Below are positions 10,952 through 24,500 of a DNA stretch of 64,000 bases, piece after piece. The stretch's first letter is position 1. Each line of letters starts with the position of its first letter. The position numbers were made by a program, and so were the translations under genes. Source of the DNA: Steinernema hermaphroditum (Eukaryota > Nematoda > Chromadorea > Rhabditida > Steinernematidae); the NCBI GenBank assembly GCA_030435675.1, contig CM059622.1, positions 6,696,001 through 6,760,000 on the forward strand, written 5' to 3'. Under the pieces are notes generated by a model. That model saw nothing but the letters and a program-made list of their open reading frames with translations. It did not search any database and was not told the DNA's origin.

Positions 10952-11866
10952 TTAGTATCCAGGAGCGGTGCGAGGGGGAGGGCAGTGGTCGCAGGCGCCG
11001 GGGGATCCTTGGAGTCCGTCGGGTCCCTTCTCGCCATCCTCTCCGTCCTTTCCGGGCACTCCGGGAGCGCCAGCGTCTCCAGCAGGTCCTTGAGGTCCAG
11101 GGGCTCCAGCCTGGCCAGGGGCACCGGGCTGTCCGTCGGGACCGGCGGGTCCGGGGGCACCAGGAGCTCCAGGGGCTCCGACGGGTCCCTCGACTTCGTG
11201 AACGACTCCAGGGGCTCCGGGAGCGCCAGCCTGTCCGGGGGCGCCAGGGGCTCCGGCGGGTCCTTGAGGTCCAGGGGCACCGGACTGTCCGGCGACTCCG
11301 GGCTGTCCGTCCTGGCCGGGGGCGCCGGCGTTTCCAGAAGGTCCCTTGGGTCCGGGGTTTCCAGCGGGTCCAGCGGGGGCGTCGGGGCACTCGAAGCACC
11401 GGTCGATGGCAGGCGCGGGGGTGGCGGCAGGTCCGTCGGGTCCGTCACGGCCAGGGGCTCCAGGGGCACCGTCCTCTCCGTCCTTTCCGTCGGGTCCAGG
11501 GGCTCCGGGGGCGCCGGGGCCGCTGACACCACAGCCGCAGCAGCCTCCGACAGGGGCGGCGGCAGAGATGGAGCCTTCGACGGCGAGGGACTCGCCGTAC
11601 CCGGCTTGACGGGCGTGGCGGACACCTCCGTTGACCTTGGAGAGGACCTGGGTGCGCGTCACCTCCCTCCAGATGTTGCCGGAGCGCGACTTGCAGAAGT
11701 CGACCTCGTTCTGCATCACCGACTGCATCGCCTGCATGTGGTTGTACACCATCGGCACCGAGATGACGCACACGAGGGTCGCCACCGTCGACAGCGCCAC
11801 TCCGAAGAAGGCCACCTTCCGGAGGCTGTTGCACTCCTGCTCCTTCTCCATCTTCTCGTAGGACAT
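10952..11866 (-). CDS. Nematode cuticle collagen
   Basis: Structural collagen secreted by the hypodermis and crosslinked into the cuticle. One exon, 304 aa. Residues 1-17 are charged, 18-40 form the signal-anchor/transmembrane segment, followed by the conserved N-terminal non-collagen region (a CKSRSGNIWREV block) and a subtilisin-like cleavage site RHAR near residue 83, where the propeptide is removed. A CCxC cluster then leads into a first short Gly-X-Y block, a CxxC linker, a long Gly-X-Y domain with one interruption (VVHEVE), and a C-terminal CxxC before the TAPGY end. These cysteine clusters make interchain disulfides. The architecture is that of the large nematode col family; I cannot assign a specific col number. 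The acceptor ctttcag directly abuts the ATG. Confidence 0.97.
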   Translation of the reverse strand: MSYEKMEKEQECNSLRKVAFFGVALSTVATLVCVISVPMVYNHMQAMQSVMQNEVDFCKSRSGNIWREVTRTQVLSKVNGGVRHARQAGYGESLAVEGSISAAAPVGGCCGCGVSGPGAPGAPGPDGKDGEDGAPGAPGRDGPDGPAATPAPAIDRCFECPDAPAGPAGNPGPKGPSGNAGAPGQDGQPGVAGQSGAPGPQGPAGAPGAPGQAGAPGAPGVVHEVEGPVGAPGAPGAPGPAGPDGQPGAPGQAGAPGPQGPAGDAGAPGVPGKDGEDGEKGPDGLQGSPGACDHCPPPRTAPGY

Positions 11867-11937
11867 CTGAAAGCGGCTTTAGTGACTCTGGTCAAGAAGG
11901 GAGCGATGCTTCTCGTCCGCTCATCCCCCCTTTTATA
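11867..11937 (-). promoter_or_regulatory. Collagen promoter: TATA box and splice acceptor
   Basis: TATAAAA at 11937-11931 (minus strand) about 65 bases upstream of the start codon, and a ctttcag acceptor immediately before the ATG. A start site about 30 bases past the TATA box would leave an outron of only about 35-40 bases. A strong TATA box fits the pulsed, high-level expression of moult-cycle collagens. Confidence 0.7.
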
Positions 11938-12575
11938 CCTGCACGCTTATTTTTTGTTTCGCGAAACGCTGCGTCGTCGACTCGCATTACCCGTTTCCCG
12001 TCCCACACGAGTTCCCCTTTCGCCAGTCCACTCCACAAAAAACGTTCGCGCTTCGAGAGATCTGTTTGTGTGTGACATGAGAACGACTTTTTTGCGAAGT
12101 CATTTTCTGTGTACTTCCAGATCCGTATCTCCAAATCGTATCTATTTATTATCTCACAGTATAACTAAAACTGAGTCAATATACAATTCAGCCGATCTAA
12201 ACACAACGACAGAGAAAGGAAGGAAACGTAAAACTCTACAAATATTGGACATAGCTTGTTCGCGTGACACTTTAAATAGAAATTACGGTAGATAGAAGTA
12301 CGGTAAAGCGCTGGAAACACGGGGAAACGGAGAGTAAAGCGGAAAGAGGGCCTTATTGCACAGGATGCACAGTTCGGGATTTACCATATGCCGACGATCA
12401 CAGGGAGTGATTATTGTGTGGAGGAGCGAGTACGGTAGGGGACGGTAAGGCAACGGAGACGACTTCGAGAAGTATTGCTTCGGACGGAGTGAAAGAGAGA
12501 TCTCGAATCGAGGGTTCTGAGGGTCTCGAAGGGAACGGAGTCAGGGGAGCTCGTAGAACCGAGCCGAGGAGGGAG
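11938..12575. other. Spacer between the collagen promoter and the 3' end of zfh-2
   Basis: The zfh-2 3' UTR enters from the right; AATAAG near 12355 (minus strand) could be its poly(A) signal. Three TACGGTA words occur at about 12289, 12299 and 12431. No coding region seen. Confidence 0.5.
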
Positions 12576-15500
12576 TTATCGCGCCGTCTTGTGGGTCGAA
12601 GTGGCGCAGTGCAGTTTGAACTCTTCCTGAACAGAGCGGGTTACCGTAATCCGGGGCGCGGGGCGCTGTACCTGAGTGCCGAACTTCTGCGCGCAGGGAC
12701 GACACTCGTAGTGCGTCTGGACGAGCTTGAAGACGGCGTCGTTCTGCTGGCAGATCATGCGCTGGTGGTTCTTGAGGAGCGCCTCGCTCTGGAAGACGTT
12801 TGAGCACTGCGGACAGGCCCAGCCGACGTCGATGTCGACGGCCTGCGCCGACGCGAAGTCGGCCGCCTCGACGGCCGTCTCCAGCTCGACGAACTGCTTG
12901 CCGTCCTGTGTGAATACGGTATGCGGAAGGCCGGCCTGCAGGTCCTCGGTGATGCGCGACATCACCGACTCGGGGATCTGCAGCATCGTCACCGGCGTCC
13001 CCATGATGTTCGGGTCGAAGATCATCGGAAGCTGGCCTGAAAGAGGGGACGATGAGTACGGTAGAGTCCTCTGGGTACCGTACCTGACTGCATTCCGTAG
13101 ACGAGGTTGTAGGGGAACTGGTTGAGGGCGGCCGTGGAGGTGGAGGGCGTCTTCACGGGTCCCTTCCGGTCCCTCACTGGCTTCCGGCGCCCTTCGACGT
13201 CGTCGAGGAGCGCCGAGGTGGAGGCGGAGGGCATCGAGGGGGCGGAGGAGGCGGCGCGGGGGTTGCCGGCGTCTTTGACGCGTTGGATGTGCTCGTGGGT
13301 GAAGATGTGGTCCTGCAGCGAGAGGCCTCCGGAGTACTCGACGCCGCAGAGGGAACACTGGGCGGAGCTGCTCCGGAGCAGCTCCTCCTCGCCGTTGGAG
13401 GCGCGCGCCTTCCGCTCCTTGGCGCGCGCGTTCTGGAACCACACCTGCACGACCCTCTTGTGCAGGCCTATCTCCTGGCCGAGCAGGTCGCACTCCGTCA
13501 TCGAGGGCGTCTTGTAGTCGGCGAAGAGACTCTTCATCACGTGCACCTGCGTTGGCGTCAGATGGGTACGGTACCGCTTGGAGTTTGTGGCGGGCGAGCG
13601 TTGCGCCTGCGCGGCAGAGGAGCTCGAGGCGAACATGCCGACGGGCGAGGTGGAGTCGTTGAGGCGGCTGAGGAGGTCAACGCCGTCGCCGATGGAGCCG
13701 CCGTCGTCGTTGTCCGAGTTCATCGATGGCGACATCGAGAGCGATTCGCGCTCGGCGCCCGACGAGCTGAGGTCGAGGGCGCCGCCGTTCGGCTTCGGGC
13801 CCTCCTCCTCCTTGCCCGACGTGCCGGCGATCAGTTTCATGAGTTCCTCGGTACGGGGGTCGGAGGAGGCACCCGCGGCGGCGGTGATGCCACTCATCAG
13901 CTGTGCCAGAGTGCCCTGGAGGTCGAGGTTCACGTTGGCCGTGGCGGTGGCCGTCGTCGGCTGGGGCGTGGGCTCCGCCGGGGCGCCGGAGGACGACTTT
14001 TCGTCGTCGGAAAGCGCCTCTTCGACGCCGCGGTTGTCCTTCTGCTGCGCCACGGTGTCGTCCTTGTAGCAGAGCTTCTGCTGGTGCTGGATGAGTTCGT
14101 AGTAGCGCTGGAAAACCACCTGGCAGCGTTTGCACTGGAAGTTGCACCCGGGCGTCTTCAGGAAGCGCTCGTTGTTCTCTTGGTTAGGCTGATTCTCGTA
14201 GATCTTGCGCGCCTTCTGCCGCGCGTTCTGGAACCAGACGACGATAACCCGCGGACTGAGCTGCAGTCTCCTGGAGAGCATCTCGAGGTCGTCGTCCTTC
14301 GGATAGGCCTGCTTGTCGAAGAACTGCTGCAGCGTCCTCAGCTGGAAGTCGGTGAAGCGCGTCCTGTTGGCGCGGCGCCCGGTGACGGAGCCCGACGCCG
14401 ACATGGCCGGCATCGGCGGCTTCTCCTCGTTGTTGTTCATGAACACGGTGAATGGATTCTGCTGTGCGGCGGCGGTTACGGTAGAGGGCACGGTAACGGT
14501 GGGGAGGGTGAAGTTGGCTAAGGAGCCGAGGCCGGCCTTGTTGAGGGTGTTGAGGAGGTCCTGCGGAGTGGCTGGCGCGGCCACCGAGGGTGTTTTCGAG
14601 GGCGTCGCGGAAGACTTCTCCGAAGATTCGGTCTTCAGAGGCGTGATCTTCGCCTCGCCCGTCTTCTCGTAGGTGTCGAGGTCGATGCTGACCTGGGGCG
14701 GGATGCTGAAGTTGTAGGGGGAGTCCTTGTCCCTCTGCCGCTCCTGCAATCAACTCCAGCCTTAGGGAGCTCTCCATGGGGTCCCACCTTGAAGAGAGTG
14801 TTCCTGAACCAATGCTTGATGACCTTCTCGGGCAGGCCTGCCTTCAGGGACATCTCCTTGATCTGGATCTCGCTCGGCGAGTTGTTGATGTCGAAGTACT
14901 GCCGTAGCACTTTCAGCTGCTCGTCGGTGATTCGGGTCCTGGCACGCTTGGCGGGCGAGGAGCCAGAGGCAGAGCCATTTCCCTGAGCGGACATCGCTGA
15001 GGAGGATCCGGAGGCGATGCTCTGGAAGAAGTCGGGGCTCATCATGGGCATGAAGGGGTTGTTGAGGAAGGGGAAGCCCATCATGCCCATCATCGCCAGC
15101 TGGTTACTCAGATCTGGCTGCGATCCTGCAACAAAAAGCAGTCAGAACAGCCCTGGCTCTGGGCCCTACCGTTGGCCGGCTTCGAGGGGGGCGTTGGGGA
15201 GGAACTGGCCGACGATCTCTCGGACCTGACCTCCGTCTTCACCTCGGTCTTGATCTCCCTCATCCGCTTCGGTTCCGGAGGTTCGCAGGAATCGTCGTTG
15301 TCCTGCGACGACTCCCTGTCCTCGATCTCGTCGAGACTCTTCCTGAGCCTCTCGGAGAATTCTTCGACGACCTCCGAGGGGACCGCCGCTTGGTGGGCTT
15401 CTTCGCAGTGTCCCTTCAGGGCGAGAAGGCTCGGGAAGGCCGTCTGACACTGCCTGCACTCCGCCGGGGCCATCTCGAGGACCGCCTCTTCCGCGAGTCT

Positions 15501-18500
15501 CTCCACCTTCTTCTTCGTGGCTTCTTCCAGCTCGAGGCCGACCCTTTCGAGCATCTTCCGCAAAGCGACGCCTGTCTTCGGCGTCTTCAGCTCCTCGTCA
15601 TTTTGGGGCGCGGGCGTGGCCTCTCCGCTTCCGTTGGAGGAGGGCGGATTCTGGGACTGGGACGCGGCCGTCCCCAGCAGAGAGCTGAAGTCGAAGGGAG
15701 CGCTTCCATTGCAGAGTTGCCCTGAAAGAGGAGGTTCAGATCGGATCGTGACCCTCGGCTCCTACCGAAGGCGTTCAGCTGGGCGGCGCTCTGCTGCTGC
15801 TGCATGTTGGAGAAGAGTTGAGCCATGTTAAACATGTTGAGCATAGTGAGGGCGGACTGTTGCTGCTGCTTGTCCATGCTCGAGGCGAGCGCCTGCAACG
15901 GGACCGAAGTTAGCGGCGCCAAAAATAACGGGATTATTAGGGATCGCGCGTCTCTCCAGAGCACAATTACCAGAGGAGGAGAGGCAGCGTTTGCGCAGAG
16001 GACGGCTGAGTCAACGCGAAAAGCGCGTGAGTACCTGAATGTTGGTCTCTGCCTCCGTTGGAACTAATCTAATCGCCGCTAATTAGAACGATGTATGCCT
16101 GAATTAATGCCGCCTTTGGCGCGAACATCTGGACCCCGTGATTAGAACTCCCTGCTCAAACTAATTGAAACACTCCGATTCGTGTTTCTCCGCGTATCTC
16201 GGCAGCTTAGGTGGTCGGGGATCGTAGGAAGGCGACACAGAAGGAGAGCCACAGAAGTGCGTTACAGAACAACCATAAGGAAGAGGTCCGCCGCTAATCA
16301 AATTGACGGAATTCCATAAATAAGTGCACTAATGAGCTCGTTTACGTTCTAAATGAGCACGTTTCCAAATCTGAGAGCACATTTCTAAGCCGATCGCGGG
16401 GCTTAGAGGATTTTGGGGCGAACAAAACAAGTCGGTATTAGTTAATGAAGATGACTTCGGGTCGCGTGCCTTCAATATCTTAAAATGCGGACCCTCGGTG
16501 CAGAGTCAAAAGGTGATTTTAGAGAGAAAACGACACTGTTGGGTCGGAGGGAAAATCGCCTCCAGTGGAAAGTCACACCCGGTCGACGATGACAGACCTA
16601 ATGAAACACTGCGATTCACGGCGACACTCATCAGTAAACAAATCGAAATGTTAATTGCGAAACGCGCTGACACAAGTTGACTAATCCGCCAATCGATCGC
16701 TTCAGGACCGCCGAGTTGATTAATTAATTAATTATTCATTTCCTGCGCTTTCAGTCCACGTTCCCACCCTTACGGTAATTAAGTGTCAAGCCCGCGCGGC
16801 ACTCAGGCTACCGTACCTCTAATTACGGCTGCACTCGTGGACGCGCGGCTGGCAGCAGTAATTATTGTTCGTTCGTTGATTACAATCGGGGAGATAATTG
16901 ATCAGGTAACCTTGGTTTTAGCCCACCGTAATTGCTCCCTCGAGTGCAATTCCGGCGTCGACAATGCGACGATCCCCGAAATCAGAGGCTCCCGACACGA
17001 ACACGTCCCACCGGGCGGCGAATATTCTAATGAAGCGGCGGCGCGTCAAACAACGGTGTGTGTTTAATAAGCCGAGATGCTAATCAACATAAAACAGGTC
17101 CACGAGCAAACAGAAAACGGCGACGTTTCGCCGAAGACACAAAAGGCGAACGGCGGACGGCGGCGGAGGATTCGGGCGCCGCGGGACGGTGCGACCGAGG
17201 GAGTCGCCTCGCATTAGGGAAGTCGATCGGAGCTGCGGGAAGCCAGGTGGCAGAAAGTGGACAGAAACGAGGGTGCCACGGTGTCGAGGTGTCAAAGGGG
17301 TGCCACGGTAGATGGAGCAGGGAAATCACTTGGCCTCACCATTTTTGGGTTCCAAGTGAAACGGAAGCTCGTGGACAGAAACGAGGATGGAGTCGGGAAA
17401 TCATTCGGGTTCATTTGGGTCCATATGGACCTGGCCACTTTTGGGTTAAAAGTGAAATGGAACCGACTAGGGGAGACTACCAGAAAGGTGCGTTCGGAAA
17501 GGACGTTCCTACTTGGAGATGACGAGCGAAAAATCAGCTCAGATCTTCTTCAAAGTGGTGCACATTCAATCCTCTTAAGACACGGATCATCGACTCAAGC
17601 AGTGATTAACATTCGGCTAATAAGTGCCCAAACTAACGCAAAAGCCATCCAGTCATCTTGAAGGCAGCATCATGGAAACCTCGCCGTTTCCAAAAATACA
17701 CGAGAGACACCCACTCAGCCTACAAGCTGCATGTTTGCGCAGAAGTAACAACTCGCAGATGCCCTCATTGCGGACAGTCACCGTCGCTCCTGGCAGAGCT
17801 CTCGATGGCGACAGCCTCGACCGCATGAGACAAATAAACATCGGAGGAGGCTACGAAGGCCGACCGATCGAGAGGGATTAGGTTCCGCGTCCGTCCTTGG
17901 AGTGACCGCCGAATTGCCTCGGCGATCAAGTTCGTTCGCATAATTTGCGTTCAGACAATGGAGCGCCTCGGTTTCCGCTGGCGCGTGGTTAGGCGGTGAG
18001 TGCTGGTGCGTGGCGGAAGGGAATTAATAAAAATTTGAATAATCAGAGGGAATGCGACGGAGTCGTCTTCATTTGCATATAATTACGCGAAGGCTTCGAA
18101 GGCGATTGCGGCCGCAATCCAATCGCGCGGCAATTAGCGCCGCGCGAACAGCCGCCGGCTTAATGAGTTAATGATTGCGTTGGAGAGAACCCTCGGATCC
18201 TGAGGAGGTGCTGCGAGATTAGGTCAATTGCGGATGAGAAATTAGGAAGGGATGAGGAGATCAAGGAAGCTCCTGGGGAGAGACGCGGCGGGAGAGGAGC
18301 GCCGAGGCAGGAGGGGTGTTGACGAGGCGGTGGGGAGAGGAAGAAGAAGTTGCAAATGGGGTGGAAGGAGAAGTTGCGTTTGCAGGAGGAAAACAGAAAC
18401 ATCTCAATCCTGAGCAGGGATAAATTCTGGAAATTTGGAAATTGCAGAAGAAAGAACTAAGGCGGACGATTTGGATAGAGATCCGACGACTTTTCTGGGT

Positions 18501-21500
18501 CTCACAATGACAGTTTTAGGACTATGCGTGCATATGGGTGTTGTGAATCATCTTCTTTTCATTCTGTTCTTCTAGGATCACCATAGTTTCCTACCGTACT
18601 CAGGAAAGGTCTTTAGACTCTTTCAATGTCGATCTTCAAAGGCCAGAAAGTGTGGCCTAAAAAGCAGATACCAAGATGAAACTCCGAATCAATCTCTCGT
18701 CCACTTCGAAAGCGTCTAGTCAGAAAGAAGCGTCTACCTTCGGTCCTCCCAGTGCCAAGAGAACTACGGTTCACGCACGACCGTCGACTCCAGAAAAAGA
18801 AGCCCTGAGAGAGGCTCCCAGCGAGGTTGCTACTTTAGCCCACTTGACGCGCTCCTTCCCACCGGGCTAATTAGCGCGTGTCGCGCTCGGAGCGGCAATT
18901 GGACGCGATGATGCCGGCTAATTACAGTCACGACGGCGGCGCGCAGATCGAACGACGCCGAATCAATTGCGCAAACAAGTTTCGCGCACGACGACGTTAA
19001 TGAGACTGTATACAGTATTAGTGTTGGCGTGTTGGACCAGGCGAGAGGCTCAATTGCTCGACAACTTTGGCAAACACGGACTCCGAGGAGGTCAGGGCGG
19101 TGCGCGAAAACGAGCCGCGCGAGGGGCGCCGGGGAGGCACAAAGACGCCAACTGACTGTCGCGATGCCCTGGAGCTGGCGAGTGCAGGCATAAAGATGGG
19201 ATAATCGAGCGGATGTCGTGTGCGTGAGGAACAAAGGGTTGGCCAGGGGAGCACATATGAATTATGGGGCGAATTCAGGGAGAGCGGAGACTGTCGCGCT
19301 GAATTATGGTCGAATGAGTTGATGATCGTTCGAGGAGGAGGATTAGCCGACGGTTGGCACTTAGGAGAGCTGGGATTTATGGGAGGGGTAATTTGTAGTG
19401 TCTTTGTCCGGAGGCGAAGGAAGCGGAAGGTTGAGACATGGTACGGCCACGAGAGACAAAACAGAGTGATAAAAGGGGCTAGAAAGGGGCGGTTACGGTG
19501 CTCCTGGACACTAGAGGTGTGGATGGACATGTAGAGACAGTTCCAGCATAACGTTGTCTTCACTTAACCTTAAAACTCCAGAAATTGTATCAAGGTTTCT
19601 AGTAGGAACGCGCAAGTAGAATCCTCAGTCTGACTGGCAGGATCACCTGGATATACCGTAAAGAACCAATGACTATGTCAACTTTTCTTCATTCTCACAA
19701 AAATGGTGCATCCAATCAGGACCAATAATGTCCGATCTACCTCCTACGAACTACCTCAACTCCCTCCGTCCCCACCTCGTCCTCCTCCCTCTTCCCAGCA
19801 GCTACCGTACCCACAGCCAATGAGTGCTTCATTAGGCGGCGGGCCGCGCCACCGTAGAGGCGTTCCGCGGCGGTCCCGTGGCGTCGCTCCGAAAGGCGCG
19901 CGGCGAGAGGGAATGAAGAGGGGGACAAGGAGGTACTTCTCGCGGCCGTCCGACCAATCAGCCATTGAGCGGGCGCGCGAAGACAAATAAATTAATCACC
20001 GCCGGCGCAAAGCAAACTCCCGACGTGACAAATATTATATAAGATTATTATCGTCCCCCCGGCGGCTACAGTAATCAGCCACGCGGTCGCCGCGGCGTCT
20101 ACTAGTCATCACCGCGCTCATCACAAAGTCAAACACACGCTGATTACTGTACGTAGATTAGGGGGCGAGCGTGTGATGATGGACGCCAAGCGGAAAACGT
20201 CAAAATATTGATCCGCTCAAAGCCAAATAAATCACAATTACACTTTGGAGGTCACGCGCAGGCATAAAACAATGCAGATGAGGGGAGCCCTGGAGGCGCC
20301 GAGGGTCATCTGAGGTCGTGGCGCGGAGAGATTCGCGCCGGAGAGGTAATGAATGGAGGGGCGAGGAAAACAAACAAGCCTCGGAAGGTGAGCTGGAGGT
20401 GTGCAGGCCGAATTGGTAATTTGTCGCTGTTTGACTGTCGCGATTGTCGCGATTCGTGATGGCGACGAGATGATGATGGCGAAGGTAAACAATGCAAAGA
20501 GGCGCCGAGAGATGTATTTAGGCAAATTTAACCATTTCCACAGATGATGACTGCACACGGACAGCGCGAAGGTGTGCGACGGGGCAGGAAATGAGAAGGA
20601 GGGGCTGCTCGGAGGGAACAGGAAAGTGAAATGAAAGGCAGGAAGTGAGTGAACCTTTTGTTAATTGGGGAACGAGGAGAGCTACTTGGGTGCAGGGTCA
20701 GCCTGCAATTCAGAAGCTGGACCGCAGAATACAGTATCTCGTCTTGGCTGGCTCTATGCAGCTAGGAGTTGTCCTTAAATCCACAGTTTAGAAGAGAACA
20801 AAGATTGAAAGTGGTCATTCACTTCCAGACATCATACGCCTTGAAAGGTGACTCACGCGAGCAATGTTTCAAAGCATAGGATGGCGAAATGCAGCGACGT
20901 GAAGGCAGACGACCCACTACCGTCCCCATCCCGGCCATCTGCAGAACCTCATCCGGTGGCACCCGTCGACTAATACTACCCTAAACCTGGTGGCGGACGG
21001 TCCGCCGCGTCTTCCCCACAATCAACTCCCAATCGCGGCGATTCATTTCGACGCGCGCGCATACAATGAGATTAACTAGAAAAGCTCATCATCGGTGGAG
21101 GCGCGTTTGTGGAGCGACGGCACTCGCTAATCCGCCTAATCGAGTTTTTGTATAATGAAAACAGCGATCGCGGCCGTCGCTATTTACCTTGTCGTCGTCG
21201 CCCGATTTGGCAATCAGATCGCCGATTAATTTCTGCGGAGGTCCGCCCGGCTGCTCGCTGAACGGCTTCTGGGGGTCTATCTCGCCCGCGGCCACCAGCT
21301 CCGCCACCCGACCCATACGGGCTTGGTGCGCCACCGAACGGAGGTGGATGTCCAGTGTGGAGCCCTGACCGTAACCGAGCCGGCACACGTTGCACTTGAA
21401 CGGCTTTTGGGGCGTCGAGGAGGGCGACGGTGCCGTTGTCTGGGTGGGCGAAGGCTGCTGGAGCGCCGCCAGCACCTGCAAGGGATGATAATTAAGCGCG

Positions 21501-24500
21501 AGGCATTGACCCACTTCCTCATAATTAAACGTTCGAAATCGCTCGGAAGTGAGCTGATGACACTGTCAAACGAGGAACCTATCGATTTTGACTCAGCAGA
21601 GGTTCCAGAAAGGAGTTAGGTGCATGTTCACTACCACAATCGACGAACAGGAAAGTGCAGGAAAAGACAGCAGTCCGAGGAGGCGTAGAACGATAGATAC
21701 GTCAGAAGACGTGAGTAGGGAAAGCATTCCAGAGGACAGAAGCTCTGTGAAGTCGAAGTCGTGCCTGTATCCGAAGAGCGAGCTGTGCCTACGGTATTTC
21801 ATCCAAGTCAACCCCCCTCCCCCTTCTGGTAGAAGTGCTCTGTTGTGGATATTTTCAAGACCACCCACCTGTGGACTGAGCTGAAGGCTGTTCGGCTGCT
21901 GTTCGAGGAACTTCTTCGCCTTCTTGAGGTGTCCCACACTGTTGTAGTGCACCAGGAGGCCGTTCCTGTCGACAAAGCCCTCCTGGCAGATCTCGCACCG
22001 TACCACGCTGGCCTCTGACCCCTCGTCTGCTCCGTTCCTCGTCTTCGCGCGGAACATGTGGCCGAGTTTGTGCTCCAAGAAGCTGTCCTCGCTCTTGAAG
22101 GCGAGCGGACACTGCTGGCACCGGAATCTGTAGAGATGCCTCTCGAGGAAGGCGGCGGCCGTCTCTGTGGCAGTCATCTCACTGGAGGCGACGCTGAAAC
22201 GTTCACTTGGTCGTCTTGGTCGCCGGAAACGATCGCTCATAACCTCGTCGGAGGCCATCAGGATCAGTCTTATGCAAATGAGCACCGGGGCGGTGGGAGA
22301 GCGAGGTGCGAACGCGACGTCGATGGCCAAATAGGGGAAAAAGCTGTGGGACCTCAGGGTTCGGAGGCGATCGTAAAAGCGCACGAAACGTTGTTTTGTG
22401 GGGATCGTAATTCGAGAGGCGAAGGAGGCGGACGTTTTACGAGCGGACGGTAGTCACGGGTGAGGCGAAAACGGAATGGGAACGTATCTGAGGGAGGCGA
22501 TGAAGACGAACACCGGCATTGGAATTAATTTTGTTGATTAGAAGCGAAGGGAAAGTGTCTGCGAGAATCGTGCACGTCTAGAGCAGAATTAACGACGCCC
22601 AGGATGCAAGTGTTTGTGGGAGAAGGTGATTAAACGGGCAACGAAGGTGGATTTTGGCCGAACAGAGAAGGCAAAGGAGGTCGAGTTTCTTCGTTTGAGG
22701 TTCCTCTGGTGGCTTTAAAATTTGGACTTGTATATTTGTCTTGAAAACTGCCTTTTTAAACAACTCATCTAGGGGATATGAAACAAAATTTCAGAGAGAA
22801 ACATGACTTCCGAAGACTTTTCACACAAAAGCGATAACTATAGGAGAACTTCCGAGGCCTTCTACCGGCGTAACCACACCCAAATGGGATGAATTGGGCT
22901 GCATTAACACCTCGATGATCGGCAATTTGGGATGCATGGGTTGACGGCAATGAAGAGGTTTCTATGACAATCGCTTTCGGCTCTAATCACATATTAATTT
23001 TATGACTGTTTTGATGAGTGCTTTTACGCTTTGGACCAATAGCAGGGACATCGTGCCAGGAGCTCACCCTGAGCCAAGAAGAATTCATTGTTTCCTGTTC
23101 AATTTCGATGTTCCGAAAAGGCGCTGTACGCGTGACAGTTTCAAGAATCCGAAATCAAAGGATGCCGAAAAGAAGTGTCCCATTGTCGGTTTCTCGAAAG
23201 AGCGCCAGAAGTGAGTCACTAATCTGGTCCCCCTCCCAGGTCCCTCTCCCTGCATGGGTACCACCCGGTTCGGGTAGCGCCAGTTCACAGCGCCGAGAAA
23301 AGAACAAAAGTGTAATTCTCGGCGAAACAAAGCGAATTCATCGAGGCGCGGCTTTGTGAGATTCGCCGCCCCGGCTTCTCCCTCCCATTTTGAGACGTTT
23401 CTGAGTCAGCGTGGGAAAGCGCGTCGTGGGTCCTCGCATGATTACGGTAATACCTTTTGTCCGAAGCGAGCATGAGTCGTTCGATCGCCTCGTCGGCGAT
23501 TTTGTGCTCCTAAAGAGGCGCGTTACTCGCCGCGGTCCTACAGTACCCCTCACCTCAACGAGATGTTCCCTCAGGCTGGTCGACTTCTCGGGACAGAGCG
23601 GGCATTGCCGCTGGGCGTCTTCGTGTGTGGTCGAGGCGTCTTCGGGCTTCGGCGACGCGGCCTCCTCCTGGTGGCTCGTCTTGTGGTGCTTGTCGAGCGC
23701 CTCGCGGTTTTCTGAAACGCCGAATTAATGAGAGTGGCGACGCCTGGCTGTCTCCTTCGACGGGCCGCAATTAGGGTGGGCGGCGGCGCGATCAAAAAGG
23801 GGCGCTGCAAGGTGGTTGCCGGGATTCAGGTGCGGACGCGCGCATAAATAAACGACGACCATTTCCCGTAATGCCGACGATCTGATATTAATAAATAGCT
23901 GTACGGAGGGGCGCCCATTACTGTAGCGGAGACGGTGGAGGCTGCGGCCACGTCATCGGCAGAGAGAAGAAGAGTTTGTGTGTAAAAATTAACGAACGAT
24001 TTGATTTGATGTTCTGTCTGTCGAATTGAGAGAATTGAGATCGGATGGCGATAAGCGGGGCGCGACGACGAGGAATTCGCAAAGTGCACTCGTGGCCGCT
24101 ACAGTCCGAAAACATCGGAGTCCTTAGATTCGGACTCCGATAGGCTGACCACAACATCGCCCATCGTGTTGTGATCGAGAGCGACTGTCCGGGTACTGTC
24201 GGCGGCTGGACGGCGCGCAACCAAAACATCAGCGGGATTTCGAAAAAAATCTCATTTGCATGACTGCACGATCTCGTCTGGCATGCAAACTGGTCACATG
24301 TGACTAAGAAGCGGCAGAGCCATGGATGCTTCTGAGAATCGGCCAGAAAAATGATTGCCTGGACAAACTTCCGAGGGTTTGAAACTATGGTCACATGGAC
24401 ACAGAACGACTTTCTTTGGCCAGTGGTCAAAGGGTTTTACCTATTGTGTCAGAATCAGAATTTGAGAATTACTTCCTATAGATAAAAAGTAGAATGTGTT

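Noticed and set aside
10711..12295. Long open frames on the plus strand opposite the collagen gene (271 and 436 codons)
   Set aside because: They are antisense shadows of the GC-rich Gly-X-Y repeats; composition is serine/arginine/glycine only and no splice or start context exists.
12414..14521. Plus-strand open frames opposite the large zfh-2 homeodomain exon
   Set aside because: Shadow frames of a GC-rich coding exon with strong codon bias; the minus strand encodes recognisable homeodomains.
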